The notes beneath the pieces are model-generated. The model saw only the letters and a list, made by a program, of their open reading frames with translations. It searched no databases and was not told where the DNA came from. This document shows positions 39,676 through 49,087 of a DNA stretch of 64,000 nt, one piece after another. The stretch's first letter is position 1, and each line of letters starts with the position of its first letter. Both the position numbers and the translations under genes were made by a program. This DNA is from Bradyrhizobium sp. CER78 (GTDB taxonomy: Bacteria > Pseudomonadota > Alphaproteobacteria > Rhizobiales > Xanthobacteraceae), in contig NZ_JARVWP010000003.1 of NCBI RefSeq assembly GCF_029846235.1, positions 248,001-312,000 of the forward strand. The letters are read 5' to 3'.

Positions 39676-39858
39676 ATGTCTGCTCTCCAAGCGAAGCTGG
39701 AACGTTTTGAGACCCTCGCCAACGAATGCGAGCTGATCGCGAGCAGGACGCTGGATGGGAGCAACCGCGAACTATACCAGCGGCTGGGCGGGCGTTATCG
39801 CGAGCTGGCGACCGACATGAGGACCATGATCGCGACCATCGACGCAGCGGCGGCGTAA
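39676..39858 (+). CDS. Small hypothetical protein (60 aa)
   Basis: 60 residues: MSALQAKLERFETLANECEL then helical, charged sequence (SNRELYQRLGGRYRELATDM) and an Ala tail. It looks like a helical-hairpin protein without membrane segment or signal. The frame extends 30 codons upstream without protein-like composition. It is followed by a hairpin. Function unknown. Confidence 0.65.
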   Translation: MSALQAKLERFETLANECELIASRTLDGSNRELYQRLGGRYRELATDMRTMIATIDAAAA

Positions 39859-39860
39859 GA

Positions 39861-39890
39861 AAAAGGGCCGCTCGAAACAACAAGCGGCCC
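39861..39890. terminator. Hairpin after the 60-aa gene
   Basis: An 8-bp stem GGGCCGCT / AGCGGCCC with a 10-base loop, preceded by AAAA. The T-run therefore follows it on the minus strand, so it better fits readthrough from the leucine-catabolism genes than the plus-strand gene. Confidence 0.6.
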
Positions 39891-40114
39891 AAGTCTAGGG
39901 AGGAAACGCCCTCAAGGAGGGCGGCGATAGCGCGAGGCGCTACCGCACGGTACCCATATGGGGTGAGAATTCGGCTTCGGGAGCCCGGACTACGCAAGCC
40001 AGAGGCGCGACTTGTGCGCCTTGAATCTGCGCGTCGCAGCGCATACCTCCGAACGCGACCGCCGCAGACAACGAGCACTTCGCGGATAGCTCGCAGCGAT
40101 ACCCACCCTACAAT

Positions 40115-41029
40115 TTACGACGCGCCGAGCCGCTTCCGCTTCGCGTTCAGCGCCGAGGCGACGCGGCTCACCGGCGGGCGGCCGAGCAAGCCGGCGACCT
40201 CGTTCGTCGTGGTCAGCAGCCTGTCCATGTCCACGCCGGTTTTCACGCCCATGCCCTCGAGCATGTAGACGACATCTTCGGTCGCGACATTGCCGGTGGC
40301 GCCGGGCGCGTAGGGGCAGCCGCCGAGGCCGCCGGCGGCGGCATCGATGACGCGGACGCCCTCTTCCATGCCGGCATAGAGGTTGGCCAGCGCCTGGCCG
40401 TAGGTGTCGTGGAAATGCATCGCAAGATTAGCCACCGGAAGCTCGGCGCCGACCGCACGCAGCATCTCCCTGGCCTTGAGCGGCGTGCCGACACCGATAG
40501 TGTCGCCGAGCGAGATTTCGTAGCAGCCGAGATCCCACAGGGTCATCGCGAGATCGGCAACCGCCTTCGGCTTGATCTCGCCGTCGAACGGGCAGCCGAG
40601 CACACAGGAGATATAGCCGCGCACCTTGACGCCATCGGCCTTGGCGCGCGCCAGCACCGGCTTGAAACGCTCGATCGACTCCGCGATCGAGCAATTGATG
40701 TTGGCGCGCGAAAAACCTTCCGAAGCCGCCGCGAACACCGAGACCACCTTGGCGCCGGCTGCACGCGCGGCGTCATAGCCCTTCTCGTTCGGCACCAGCA
40801 CGTGGAATTCGGCGTCCTTGATATGGCCGACGCCGCGCAGCACCTGGTCGGAGCTCGCCATCTGCGGAATCGCCTTCGGCGAGACGAAGGCGCCGACTTC
40901 GACGGTGTTGAGCCCTGCCGCCACCAGCGCCTCGACGAAGGCAATGCGCGCCTCGACGCTGACCGGTGTCTTCTCGTTCTGCAGGCCGTCGCGCGGCCCC
41001 ATCTCGACGATACGGATCTGATCGCTCAT
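40115..41029 (-). CDS. Hydroxymethylglutaryl-CoA lyase
   Basis: 304 residues from MSDQIRIVEMGPRDGLQNEK, the family N-terminal signature with catalytic Arg-Asp. It cleaves HMG-CoA to acetyl-CoA and acetoacetate, the last step of leucine degradation. Also visible: VRGYISCVLGCPFDGEIKPK, the loop ISLGDTIGVGTPL, MHFHDTYGQALANLYAGMEE (metal HxH) and GGLGGCPYAPGATGNVATED (active-site Cys). Its start overlaps the end of the methylcrotonyl-CoA carboxylase alpha gene by four bases. It equals liuE of Pseudomonas. Confidence 0.95.
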   Translation of the reverse strand: MSDQIRIVEMGPRDGLQNEKTPVSVEARIAFVEALVAAGLNTVEVGAFVSPKAIPQMASSDQVLRGVGHIKDAEFHVLVPNEKGYDAARAAGAKVVSVFAAASEGFSRANINCSIAESIERFKPVLARAKADGVKVRGYISCVLGCPFDGEIKPKAVADLAMTLWDLGCYEISLGDTIGVGTPLKAREMLRAVGAELPVANLAMHFHDTYGQALANLYAGMEEGVRVIDAAAGGLGGCPYAPGATGNVATEDVVYMLEGMGVKTGVDMDRLLTTTNEVAGLLGRPPVSRVASALNAKRKRLGAS

Positions 41030-43035
41030 GACGCGGCCTGCGGCTCGACTTCGGCAAGCTCGACACCCTCGCCGACGATGTCGCCGACCTTGCATTTGAG
41101 CTTTTTCAGCACACCGGCATACGGCGCGCGCAGGGTCTGCTCCATCTTCATCACCTCGAGCGTCAGGATCGGCGCCCCCTTCTCCAAGGTCGCGCCCTCC
41201 TCGGCCAGCAGCGCGACCACGGTGCCCGGCAACGGCGCGACGATCTTGTCCTCGCCAACCTGCTCCTCGCTCTCGCCGCCGAACGGATCGACCCAGTGCA
41301 GGTCGAAGCGGCCGTTGCGGGTGCGCAGATAAAGCTCGTGGCCCTCGATCACAGATGCAACGCGCGACTTGAGGCCGTTGAGCGTCAGGTCGAAGCCATC
41401 CTCGCCGGCCGACGAGATCGCAAAGGCGAGCTCACGACCGCCGACCGATAGCGTCGACGGGCCGTTGCCATAGTGCAGCGTGATGGTTTGCGGCGGCTCA
41501 TGGCCCTGTCGCAACGAGAACACCCGCTGCCGGCGGCCGACCGGCATCCAGCCGAAGGCCTGCCAGGGTGAATTCGCCTCGCGCCCCGCCGCCATCTGCT
41601 CGTCGTTGACGATCGCAGCCACCGCCGCGCAGAGCTCGAACTCGCCGGCCGCACCGGTGCCGGCCGTCAGGTTCTTCAGCTCGCGCTCGATGAAGCCGGT
41701 ATCGATCGCATTGGCGCGGGTCGCCGGATGCGTCACCAGCGCCGACAGGAACGGGATGTTGGTGACGATGCCGCGGACGTCGGTCTGCTCCAGCCCGCGA
41801 TTGAGCTTCTCGATCGCGCCTTCGCGCGTCGGCGCCCAGGCGATCACCTTGGCGAGCATCGCGTCGTAGTAAGGCGAGACGTTATCGCCGCTGCGATAGC
41901 CGGCATCGATCCGCAAGCCGTCGCCGTCCGGCGGCGTCCGCCAGGTCTTGATGCGGCCCACTGAAGGCATGAAGTTCTTCTGCGGATTCTCCGCATAGAC
42001 GCGCGCCTCGATGGCATGCCCGTCCAACTTGATCTCATTCTGCTTCAGCGGCAACGCTTCGCCGAACGCGACGCGCAGCTGCCATTCGACGAGATCGACG
42101 CCGGTAATCAACTCGGTGACGGGATGCTCGACCTGCAGGCGCGTATTCATCTCGATGAAGAACACGTCCTTGCCGTCGGAGACGAACTCGATGGTGCCGG
42201 CGCCGACATAGTTCACCGCACCGGCCGCCTTGCGGGCGGCCTCGCAGACCGTCTCGCGCTGCGCGGCATTCAGGGTCGGCGACGGCGCCTCCTCGATCAC
42301 CTTCTGGTGCCGCCGTTGCAGCGTGCATTCGCGCTCCCACAGCGAGAGCAGATTGCCATGGCTGTCGCCGATGATCTGCACCTCGATGTGGCGCGGGTTC
42401 TGGACGTATTTCTCAATCAGCATCCGGTCGTCGCCGAACGCCGCCTTGGCCTCGCGCTTGGCGCTGGTGATCGCGGCCGCGAGCTCGGCCGCCGAATTAA
42501 CCACGCGCATGCCGCGGCCGCCGCCGCCGGCCGACGCTTTCACCAGCACCGGGAAGCCGATACGGTTGGCAGCCTCGGCCAAAATCGTCTCGTCCTGGGC
42601 CTCGCCATGATAGCCGGGCACCAGCGGCACACCGGCCTTCTCCATCAGCGCCTTGGAACCGGACTTCGAGCCCATCGCCGTCATCATCCCGGCGGTCGGG
42701 CCAACGAACACCAAACCAGCGTCGAGGCAGGCCTGCGCGAACTCGGCATTCTCGGACAGGAAGCCGTAGCCGGGATGCACCGCCTCCGCCCCAGTCTCCT
42801 TCGCCGCGGCGATGACCCGCTCGATGTTGAGATAGCTGTCGCGGGCCCGCGCAGGCCCGAGCAGCACGGCCTCGTCGGCGAGCGCGACGTGCATCGCGTC
42901 GCGGTCGGCCTCGGAATAAACCGCGACCGTGCGCAGCCCCATGGCGCGCGCCGAGCGGATGACGCGGCAGGCGATCTCGCCGCGGTTGGCGATCAGAAGC
43001 GTGCGGAAACGCCGGTAGAGTTTTGAGCGGTCCAT
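41026..43035 (-). CDS. Methylcrotonyl-CoA carboxylase, biotin-containing alpha subunit
   Basis: 669 residues from MDRSKLYRRFRTLLIANRGE. Biotin carboxylase part: LLIANRGEIACRVIRSAR, the ATP loop KASAGGGGRGMRVV, RRHQKVIEEAPSPTL and FIEMNTRLQVEHPVTE. The C-terminal biotinyl domain has EVMKMEQ with the biotinylated Lys near residue 630. Together with the adjacent beta subunit it carboxylates 3-methylcrotonyl-CoA. The frame is open 113 codons upstream into the beta gene, but that part is a shadow. It equals liuD. Confidence 0.95.
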   Translation of the reverse strand: MDRSKLYRRFRTLLIANRGEIACRVIRSARAMGLRTVAVYSEADRDAMHVALADEAVLLGPARARDSYLNIERVIAAAKETGAEAVHPGYGFLSENAEFAQACLDAGLVFVGPTAGMMTAMGSKSGSKALMEKAGVPLVPGYHGEAQDETILAEAANRIGFPVLVKASAGGGGRGMRVVNSAAELAAAITSAKREAKAAFGDDRMLIEKYVQNPRHIEVQIIGDSHGNLLSLWERECTLQRRHQKVIEEAPSPTLNAAQRETVCEAARKAAGAVNYVGAGTIEFVSDGKDVFFIEMNTRLQVEHPVTELITGVDLVEWQLRVAFGEALPLKQNEIKLDGHAIEARVYAENPQKNFMPSVGRIKTWRTPPDGDGLRIDAGYRSGDNVSPYYDAMLAKVIAWAPTREGAIEKLNRGLEQTDVRGIVTNIPFLSALVTHPATRANAIDTGFIERELKNLTAGTGAAGEFELCAAVAAIVNDEQMAAGREANSPWQAFGWMPVGRRQRVFSLRQGHEPPQTITLHYGNGPSTLSVGGRELAFAISSAGEDGFDLTLNGLKSRVASVIEGHELYLRTRNGRFDLHWVDPFGGESEEQVGEDKIVAPLPGTVVALLAEEGATLEKGAPILTLEVMKMEQTLRAPYAGVLKKLKCKVGDIVGEGVELAEVEPQAAS

Positions 43036-43037
43036 GA

Positions 43038-44642
43038 TCACATCCTGAACAGGCCAAACTTGGTAGGCTCGATCGGCGCGTTGGCGGCGGCCGACAGGCC
43101 GAGCCCGAGCACCAAACGCGTGTCGGCGGGATCGATCACGCCATCGTCCCACAGCCGCGCGGTCGCGTAATAGGGATTGCCCTGCTTCTCGTATTGCGCA
43201 CGGATCGGCTCGCGGAACTTGTCCTCCTCTTCCGCCGACCAGCTCTCGCCCTTGGCCTCGATGCCGTCGCGCCGCACCTGGCTCAGCACCATCGAGGCCT
43301 GCTCGCCACCCATCACGGAGATGCGGGCGTTCGGCCACAGCCAGAGGAAGCGCGGGCTGTAGGCGCGGCCGCACATGCCGTAATTGCCGGCGCCGTAGGA
43401 GCCGCCGATCACGACGGTGAATTTCGGCACACCGGCGGTCGCAACCGCCGTCACCAGCTTGGCGCCGTCACGCGCGATGCCGCCCGCCTCGTATTTCTTG
43501 CCGACCATGAAGCCGGTGATGTTCTGCAGGAACACCAAGGGAATGCCGCGCTGGCAGCACAGCTCGATGAAATGCGCGCCCTTCAGCGAGCTCTCGCTGA
43601 ACAGGATGCCGTTGTTGGCGATGATGCCGACCGGATAGCCCCAGATGTGGGCGAAGCCGCAAATCAGTGTAGTGCCGTAGAGTTTCTTGAACTCGTCGAA
43701 CTCGGAGCCGTCGACGATCCGCGCGACGATGTCGTGCACGTCGAACGGCTTGCGGCCGTCGGCGGAGACCACGCCGTAGATCTCCTCGGCCGGAAACAGC
43801 GGCTCCTGCGGCAGGCGCATGTTGAGCGGTGCCTTCGCCGGCTGCTTCAGCGTGCCGACGATGCGGCGCGCGATGCCGATCGCATGGGCGTCGTTCTGCG
43901 CGTAGTGATCGGTCACGCCCGACTGCCGGGAATGCACATCGGCGCCACCGAGCTCTTCGGCGGTGACGACCTCGCCGGTCGCAGCCTTCACCAGCGGCGG
44001 GCCGCCGAGGAAGATCGTGCCCTGGTTGCGCACGATGATGCTCTCGTCCGACATCGCCGGCACATAGGCGCCGCCGGCGGTGCAGGAGCCCATCACGATC
44101 GCGATCTGCGGGATGCCTTGCGACGACATCTGGGCCTGGTTGTAGAAAATGCGGCCGAAATGCCGCTCGTCGGGAAAGATCTCGTCCTGCAACGGCAGGA
44201 AGGCGCCGCCGGAATCCACCATGTAGACGCAGGGCAGATTGTTCTGCCGCGCGATATCCTGGGCGCGCAGATGCTTCTTCACCGTCATCGGATAATAGGT
44301 GCCGCCCTTGATGGTGGCATCATTGGCGACGATGATGCATTCGCGCCCGGAGATGCGCCCGACGCCGGTGATGACGCTCGCCGAATGCACGTCGCCGCCG
44401 TACAGGCCATTGGCGGCGAGCGGCGACAGCTCGAGGAACGCAGTGCCGGGATCGACCAGGAGATCGACGCGGTCGCGCGCCAGCATCTTGCCGCGCGAGG
44501 TGTGGCGCTTGCGCGAGGTCTCGCCGCCGCCGCCGGCGACATGCTTGAGCTTGTCGCGGAGCTCCGCGACCAGGCCCCGCATCACGTCGGCGTTGCGGGC
44601 GAATTCGGAAGATGTGGGATCGATCGTCGAATGAAGCGGCAT
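43038..44642 (-). CDS. Methylcrotonyl-CoA carboxylase, carboxyltransferase beta subunit
   Basis: 534 residues of the acyl-CoA carboxyltransferase family: [60 protein letters not shown] (oxyanion hole) and [20 protein letters not shown], with [20 protein letters not shown] near the C terminus. These are typical of methylcrotonyl- rather than propionyl-CoA carboxylase. It abuts the alpha gene (2-base gap). It equals liuB. Confidence 0.95.
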   Translation of the reverse strand: MPLHSTIDPTSSEFARNADVMRGLVAELRDKLKHVAGGGGETSRKRHTSRGKMLARDRVDLLVDPGTAFLELSPLAANGLYGGDVHSASVITGVGRISGRECIIVANDATIKGGTYYPMTVKKHLRAQDIARQNNLPCVYMVDSGGAFLPLQDEIFPDERHFGRIFYNQAQMSSQGIPQIAIVMGSCTAGGAYVPAMSDESIIVRNQGTIFLGGPPLVKAATGEVVTAEELGGADVHSRQSGVTDHYAQNDAHAIGIARRIVGTLKQPAKAPLNMRLPQEPLFPAEEIYGVVSADGRKPFDVHDIVARIVDGSEFDEFKKLYGTTLICGFAHIWGYPVGIIANNGILFSESSLKGAHFIELCCQRGIPLVFLQNITGFMVGKKYEAGGIARDGAKLVTAVATAGVPKFTVVIGGSYGAGNYGMCGRAYSPRFLWLWPNARISVMGGEQASMVLSQVRRDGIEAKGESWSAEEEDKFREPIRAQYEKQGNPYYATARLWDDGVIDPADTRLVLGLGLSAAANAPIEPTKFGLFRM

Positions 44643-44727
44643 CGGTGTTGCACGTTTCGTTGGAGGAGCCGACAGGATTTTGGGGAAGCGGACCGCCGCG
44701 CCGGAGGCGCGACGGTCGGCGCGAGGC

Positions 44728-45900
44728 TTAGGCCGTCTTGGCGAACAGTTCGCGGCCGATCAGCATGCGGCGGATCTCGCTGGTGCCGGCGCCGATCTCG
44801 TAGAGCTTGGCGTCGCGCAGCAGGCGGCCGGTCGGGTAGTCGTTGATATAGCCGTTGCCGCCGAGCAGCTGGATCGCATCCAGCGCGCATTGGGTGGCCT
44901 TCTCGGCGGCATAGAGGATGGCGCCGGCGGCGTCCTCGCGCGTGGTCTCGCCGCGGTCGCATGCCTTCGCGACGGCGTAAACGTAAGCGCGCGAGGCGTT
45001 CATCGTGGTGTACATGTCGGCGATCTTGCCCTGCACCAGTTGGAACGACCCGATCGGCTCGCCGAACTGCTTGCGCTCGTGGACATAGGGCAGCACCACG
45101 TCCATGCAGGCCTGCATGATGCCGATCGGACCCGCCGCCAGCACCGCACGCTCATAGTCGAGGCCCGACATCAGGACGTTGACGCCGCGGCCGACCTCGG
45201 AGAGCACGTTCTCCTCCGGCACTTCGCAATCCTCGAACACCAGCTCGCAAGTGTCGGAGCCGCGCATACCGAGCTTGTCGAGCTTCTGCGCGGTGGAAAA
45301 TCCCTTCATGCCCTTCTCGATGATGAAGGCGGTCATGCCGCGTGGCCCGGCATTGGCGTCGGTCTTGGCATAGACCACGAGCGTCTCGGCGTGCGGACCG
45401 TTGGTGATCCACATCTTGTTTCCGTTGAGGACGTAGCGGTCGCCCTTCTTGTCAGCCCGCGTCTTCATCGAGACCACATCCGAGCCGGCGCCGGGCTCGG
45501 ACATCGCCAGCGAGCCGACATGCTCGCCGGAGATCAGCTTCGGCAGATATTTGCGCTTCTGCGCCTCGTTGCCGTTGCGGCGGATCTGGTTGACGCAGAG
45601 GTTGGAATGCGCGCCGTAGGCCAGTCCGACCGAGGCGGACGCCCGCGAGATCTCTTCGACCGCGACGCAGTGCTCGAGATAGCCGAGGCCCGAGCCGCCA
45701 TACTCCTCCTCGACCGTGATGCCGTGCAGGCCGAGCGCGCCGATCTTCGGCCAGAGGTCGCGCGGAAAGCTGTTGGAGCGATCGATCTCGGCGGCGCGCG
45801 GCGCGATCTCGTTGGTCGAGAAATCATGCACCGTCTCGCGGATCGCGTCCGCGGTCTCGCCAAGGTCGAAATTGAAGATTGCCGCCTGGTTCGAGGCCAT
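44728..45900 (-). CDS. Isovaleryl-CoA dehydrogenase
   Basis: 390 residues from [21 protein letters not shown] flavin acyl-CoA dehydrogenase oxidising isovaleryl-CoA to 3-methylcrotonyl-CoA. Motifs: [60 protein letters not shown], and the catalytic Glu region [20 protein letters not shown]; the C-terminal end is [20 protein letters not shown]. Probably the first gene of the minus-strand catabolic operon, divergent from the TetR gene. It equals liuA. Confidence 0.95.
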   Translation of the reverse strand: MASNQAAIFNFDLGETADAIRETVHDFSTNEIAPRAAEIDRSNSFPRDLWPKIGALGLHGITVEEEYGGSGLGYLEHCVAVEEISRASASVGLAYGAHSNLCVNQIRRNGNEAQKRKYLPKLISGEHVGSLAMSEPGAGSDVVSMKTRADKKGDRYVLNGNKMWITNGPHAETLVVYAKTDANAGPRGMTAFIIEKGMKGFSTAQKLDKLGMRGSDTCELVFEDCEVPEENVLSEVGRGVNVLMSGLDYERAVLAAGPIGIMQACMDVVLPYVHERKQFGEPIGSFQLVQGKIADMYTTMNASRAYVYAVAKACDRGETTREDAAGAILYAAEKATQCALDAIQLLGGNGYINDYPTGRLLRDAKLYEIGAGTSEIRRMLIGRELFAKTA

Positions 45901-45930
45901 GATCCCTCCCGTGAGATTCATTCTGCAATT

Positions 45931-45946
45931 AAACGATCATACGTTT
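45931..45946. promoter_or_regulatory. Operator-like palindrome, site 1, near the isovaleryl-CoA dehydrogenase start
   Basis: AAACG-N6-CGTTT, a 16-base dyad 30 bases from the dehydrogenase ATG. The reverse strand contains TATGATCGTT, close to TACGGTCGTT in site 2. A likely target of the divergent TetR regulator. Confidence 0.55.
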
Positions 45947-46028
45947 TTTTCTTGGCTTCGCAAGCGACTGTGCTAAGGTTGCTTCATGAAATCCGCAGTT
46001 CATTGAATTCACTGGGGTTTCATGCGAT

Positions 46029-46052
46029 AAACATACGGTCGTTCGCTTGTTT
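46029..46052. promoter_or_regulatory. Operator-like sequence, site 2, upstream of tetR
   Basis: Outer arms AAACA / TGTTT enclose TACGGTCGTTCG, matching site 1 at 8 of 10 bases in the core. It is 40 bases ahead of the TetR ATG, consistent with autoregulation. Confidence 0.5.
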
Positions 46053-46092
46053 CCGGCACTCCCTGACAAGCCAACATCCCTCCGAGGCCCCG

Positions 46093-46746
46093 ATGGCACG
46101 CACGATCGGCTCACATGGCCCCACGACGCTGGAGGCGATCCGCAAGGCCGGCGTACGCCTGATCTTCGAGCACGGCTACGAGGCGATGAGCCTGCGCCAG
46201 CTTGCCGCCGAGGTCGGCATCCAGGCCGGCTCACTCTACAATCATATCTCAACCAAGCAGGACCTGCTGTTCGATCTGGTGCAGGACCATATCAACGATT
46301 TGCTGCGCGAGCTTGATCTGGCGCTGGAGGGCAAGGCCGATCCGGTCGAAAGGCTGCGCGCCTTCGTGGCCTTTCATGTCACCTATCACATGACCCGCAA
46401 GCGCGAGGTCTTCATCGCCAATTCCGAGCTGCGCAGCCTCGATGCCAAGAACTACGACGCCGTGGTGGCGCTGCGCGGCGCCTATGAGCAGCGGCTGGCG
46501 CAGATCCTCACCGACGGGCTGTCGGAGGGCGTGTTCGAGGTCGTCGACATCCAGGTCGCGACTTTCGCGATCCTGGCGCTGCTGACCGGGCTGTGCACCT
46601 GGTACCGCCCCGGCGGCCGCCTGACCCGCGACGCCATCATCGCAGCGCACGAGAAGCTGGTGCTGTCGGGCGTTGCGCCGCAGGCCGCGACCGGCCGGGC
46701 GAGCCACGGCAGCAAGGGCCCGCGGACCGCGGTGGCAGGCTTGTGA
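46093..46746 (+). CDS. TetR-family transcriptional regulator of the leucine-catabolism cluster
   Basis: 217 residues. The N-terminal helix-turn-helix is typical (AIRKAGVRLIFEHGYEAMSL, then RQLAAEVGIQAGSLYNHIST with KQDLLFDLV). The helical ligand domain follows (FVAFHVTYHMTRKREVFIAN), ending in a variable tail. Divergent from the isovaleryl-CoA dehydrogenase operon with two similar operator-like sequences between, so it probably represses that operon and itself, with an acyl-CoA as likely effector (inference). Confidence 0.92.
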   Translation: MARTIGSHGPTTLEAIRKAGVRLIFEHGYEAMSLRQLAAEVGIQAGSLYNHISTKQDLLFDLVQDHINDLLRELDLALEGKADPVERLRAFVAFHVTYHMTRKREVFIANSELRSLDAKNYDAVVALRGAYEQRLAQILTDGLSEGVFEVVDIQVATFAILALLTGLCTWYRPGGRLTRDAIIAAHEKLVLSGVAPQAATGRASHGSKGPRTAVAGL

Positions 46747-47246
46747 CCGCGACAGAGCGCCCGCAGCTCGATGACATCGATCTGCGGATCCTGTCCGAGC
46801 TGCAACGCGACGGCCGGATCAGGATCAACGAGCTCGCCGAGCGGGTCGGCATCACGGCCCCGCCCTGTTTGCGCAGGGTCCGCGCCCTGCGCAGCCGCGG
46901 CGTGGTGCAGGCGATCCGCGCCACGCTCGACGAACGGCTGCTCGGCTATGAGGTGACGACCTTCGTGCTGATCCAGCTCGACAGCCAGAACCTGGTTGCG
47001 ATCGAGGCGTTCGAGGCCGCGGTGGCGGCCGTGCCGCGCTTCCTGCAATGCTGGCGGATCTCGGGCGATGCCGATTTCATGCTGAGATGCGTCGCGCCCA
47101 GTGTCGACGACATGCGTCAGCAGCTGCTGCAGTTCGCCGGCCTGCCGAACGTGCGTAAAATTCGAAGCTTTCCGGTGCTCGGCGTCTCCAAGGACGCGCC
47201 GCTGCCGATCCCGGGAGCCCTCGCCGCGGAAAGCCCTGCGGGCTGA
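46743..47246 (+). CDS. Lrp/AsnC-family transcriptional regulator
   Basis: 167 residues. The GTG start overlaps the TetR stop (GTGA), indicating translational coupling. An N-terminal helix-turn-helix (LDDIDLRILSELQRDGRIRI, NELAERVGITAPPCLRRVRA) and a C-terminal RAM ligand domain (AAVPRFLQCWRISGDADFML) identify the family. Leucine-responsive or branched-chain-catabolism control would fit the neighbours; this is inferred from position. Confidence 0.93.
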   Translation: MTATERPQLDDIDLRILSELQRDGRIRINELAERVGITAPPCLRRVRALRSRGVVQAIRATLDERLLGYEVTTFVLIQLDSQNLVAIEAFEAAVAAVPRFLQCWRISGDADFMLRCVAPSVDDMRQQLLQFAGLPNVRKIRSFPVLGVSKDAPLPIPGALAAESPAG

Positions 47247-47298
47247 TCTACCGCCGGCCCGGGTTGGTCGAACCAGGGGTTCGGTCGGTGGGACCCGA

Positions 47299-47604
47299 CT
47301 AGTGGGTCCACGGCTCCCAGCGGCGGAACGCAAAATTGTCCGCATAGGCGATCTGGCGGTGCGCCGAATCCTTCGGCTCGATCACCTGGTAGGCGATGCC
47401 CTTGCGCTCGCAATAGGCCACCGCCTCCTCCTTGGTATCGAAGTGCAGCGTGAGCTGCTGCTTCATGTCGGTCGACGAGGTCCAGCCCATCAAGGGCTCC
47501 ACGGTGCGCGGCTGCTCCGGCTCGTAATCCAGCTGCCACGCCTTGGTCTTGGCACGTCCCGATTGCATCGCGTTTTTGGCGGGCTTAAAAATGCGTGCGG
47601 TCAT
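47299..47604 (-). CDS. ETC complex I subunit, NDUFS4-like
   Basis: 101 residues from MTARIFKPAKNAMQSGRAKT. It follows the mitochondrial NDUFS4 pattern: RIF-PA-N-MQSG, LMGWTSSTDMKQQLTLHFDT, KEEAVAYCERKGIAYQVIEP and a terminal NFAFRRWEPWTH. NDUFS4 is an accessory subunit of NADH dehydrogenase found in alphaproteobacteria and mitochondria. No nuo genes are nearby. A start at 47676 would add 24 residues of unrelated sequence. Confidence 0.93.
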   Translation of the reverse strand: MTARIFKPAKNAMQSGRAKTKAWQLDYEPEQPRTVEPLMGWTSSTDMKQQLTLHFDTKEEAVAYCERKGIAYQVIEPKDSAHRQIAYADNFAFRRWEPWTH

Positions 47605-47754
47605 GGATGGTCGGCCCCGTGGGATGTGCAACATGGAAGCGATTTGAAGGAAACCGTCGGGATAGTATAGAGACACCGTTCAACGAACTGATCGGTGATT
47701 CCTCGATCTCGGAGGTCGCCTTTGCCGGACCGGTATAGTCATTCTGCCGCGCTG

Positions 47755-47817
47755 TGACAATCTGGCCCGGGGCGCGCTCCGGAGGCTCTCCTCCGGGCCC
47801 GCGGGGCCAGATTGTCA
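47755..47817. repeat. Nested palindrome upstream of opgC
   Basis: A 14-bp perfect outer stem (TGACAATCTGGCCC at 47755-47768 with its complement at 47804-47817) enclosing a second short hairpin (CGGAG / CTCCG). It lies 45 bases ahead of opgC. It has no T-tail, so it is not an obvious terminator. Confidence 0.75.
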
Positions 47818-47862
47818 TAGTGCGGTCTTCTCGACAGCATCACCTCGAGGAAGCGGCGCCCC

Positions 47863-49026
47863 ATGGAAATCCACGCTCATTTGCCCGAAAAAGGACGTGA
47901 CCTCAGGCTCGACCTGTTCCGCGGGATCGCGAACTGGGCGATCTACCTCGATCACATCCCCGACAACATCGTGAACTGGATCACGACGCGCAATTACGGC
48001 TTCAGCGACGCCGCGGACCTGTTCGTCTTCATCTCCGGCTACACTGCGTCCTTCGTCTATGCCCGCATGATGCTGGAGCGCGGCTTCATCGTCGGCGCCA
48101 CGAGGCTGACCAAGCGGGTCTGGCAGCTCTACGTCGCCCACATCATCCTGTTCGTGATCTACATCGCCTCGATCAGCTATCTGGCGCTGCGCTTCGGCGA
48201 TTCCGAGATCATCAACGAGTTCAACGTCGCCGGCCTCGTCGACAACGCCACCGAGACGCTGCGCCAGGGCCTGTTCCTGAAGTTCAAGCCGGTCAATCTC
48301 GACGTGCTGCCGCTCTACATCGTGCTGATGGGCCTGTTTCCGCCGGTGCTGTGGTTCATGCTGCGGCAGCCGAACTGGACCATGCTGGCCTCGGTCGCGC
48401 TGTGGCTGGTCTCGCGCCATTTCGGCTGGAACCTGCCCGCCTACCCGGCCGGCACCTGGTACTTCAATCCGTTCGCATGGCAGGTGCTCTTCGTGTTCGG
48501 CTCGTGGTGCGCGATGGGCGGCGCACGCGCCAACATGCACATCATCAACTCGCGCTACACGCTGTGGTTCTGCGTCGCCTATCTGATCTTCGGGCTGATC
48601 ATGACGATGGCCGGCCGCTTCCCGGACTTCGGCGCGATGTTCCCGGACTGGCTGTATTCGGCCTTCAACCCGAACGACAAGACCAACCTTGCGCCCTACC
48701 GCTTCCTGCACTTCGTGGTGATCACGGTGCTGGTGATCCGCTTCGTCCCGAAGGACTGGTCGGCGCTGGAGTGGAAGGTGTTCGATCCCCTGATCGTCTG
48801 TGGCCAGCAGTCGCTCGCGGTGTTCTGCGTCGGCGTGTTCCTGTCCTTTGTCGGACATTTCGAGCTCTCGATGAGCTCGGGCTCGCTGTTCGCGCAGATC
48901 TTCGTCAGCATCTCCGGCATCGCGATCATGACGATCGTGGCCTATTACATCTCGTGGTCGAAGCGGCAGGACAAGCCGGTCAAGCCGCCGGCGCAGAAAC
49001 CCGCGGCACCGGCGAAAGCGGCATAA
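47863..49026 (+). CDS. opgC: OpgC-family membrane protein (osmoregulated periplasmic glucan modification)
   Basis: 387 residues with about ten membrane segments. Typical OpgC start: RDLRLDLFRGIANWAIYLDH with NYGFSDAADLFVFISGYTAS, and later YFNPFAWQVLFVFGSWCAMG. OpgC transfers succinyl groups to periplasmic glucans. The C-terminal tail is Pro/Lys/Ala-rich and cytoplasmic. Convergent with the carbamoyltransferase gene. Confidence 0.92.
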   Translation: MEIHAHLPEKGRDLRLDLFRGIANWAIYLDHIPDNIVNWITTRNYGFSDAADLFVFISGYTASFVYARMMLERGFIVGATRLTKRVWQLYVAHIILFVIYIASISYLALRFGDSEIINEFNVAGLVDNATETLRQGLFLKFKPVNLDVLPLYIVLMGLFPPVLWFMLRQPNWTMLASVALWLVSRHFGWNLPAYPAGTWYFNPFAWQVLFVFGSWCAMGGARANMHIINSRYTLWFCVAYLIFGLIMTMAGRFPDFGAMFPDWLYSAFNPNDKTNLAPYRFLHFVVITVLVIRFVPKDWSALEWKVFDPLIVCGQQSLAVFCVGVFLSFVGHFELSMSSGSLFAQIFVSISGIAIMTIVAYYISWSKRQDKPVKPPAQKPAAPAKAA

Positions 49027-49038
49027 CCCTTGTTATGT

Positions 49039-49087
49039 GAGCATGGCCTTGTCGGAAAACCGCTTCGCAGTTTTCCGGGCCATGCTC
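49039..49087. repeat. REP-like palindrome, copy 2
   Basis: Outer arms GAGCATGGCC / GGCCATGCTC with the shared inner GGAAAACCGCTTCGCAGTTTTCC-type segment. It sits in the convergent gap between opgC and the carbamoyltransferase and touches the latter's stop codon. Confidence 0.85.
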
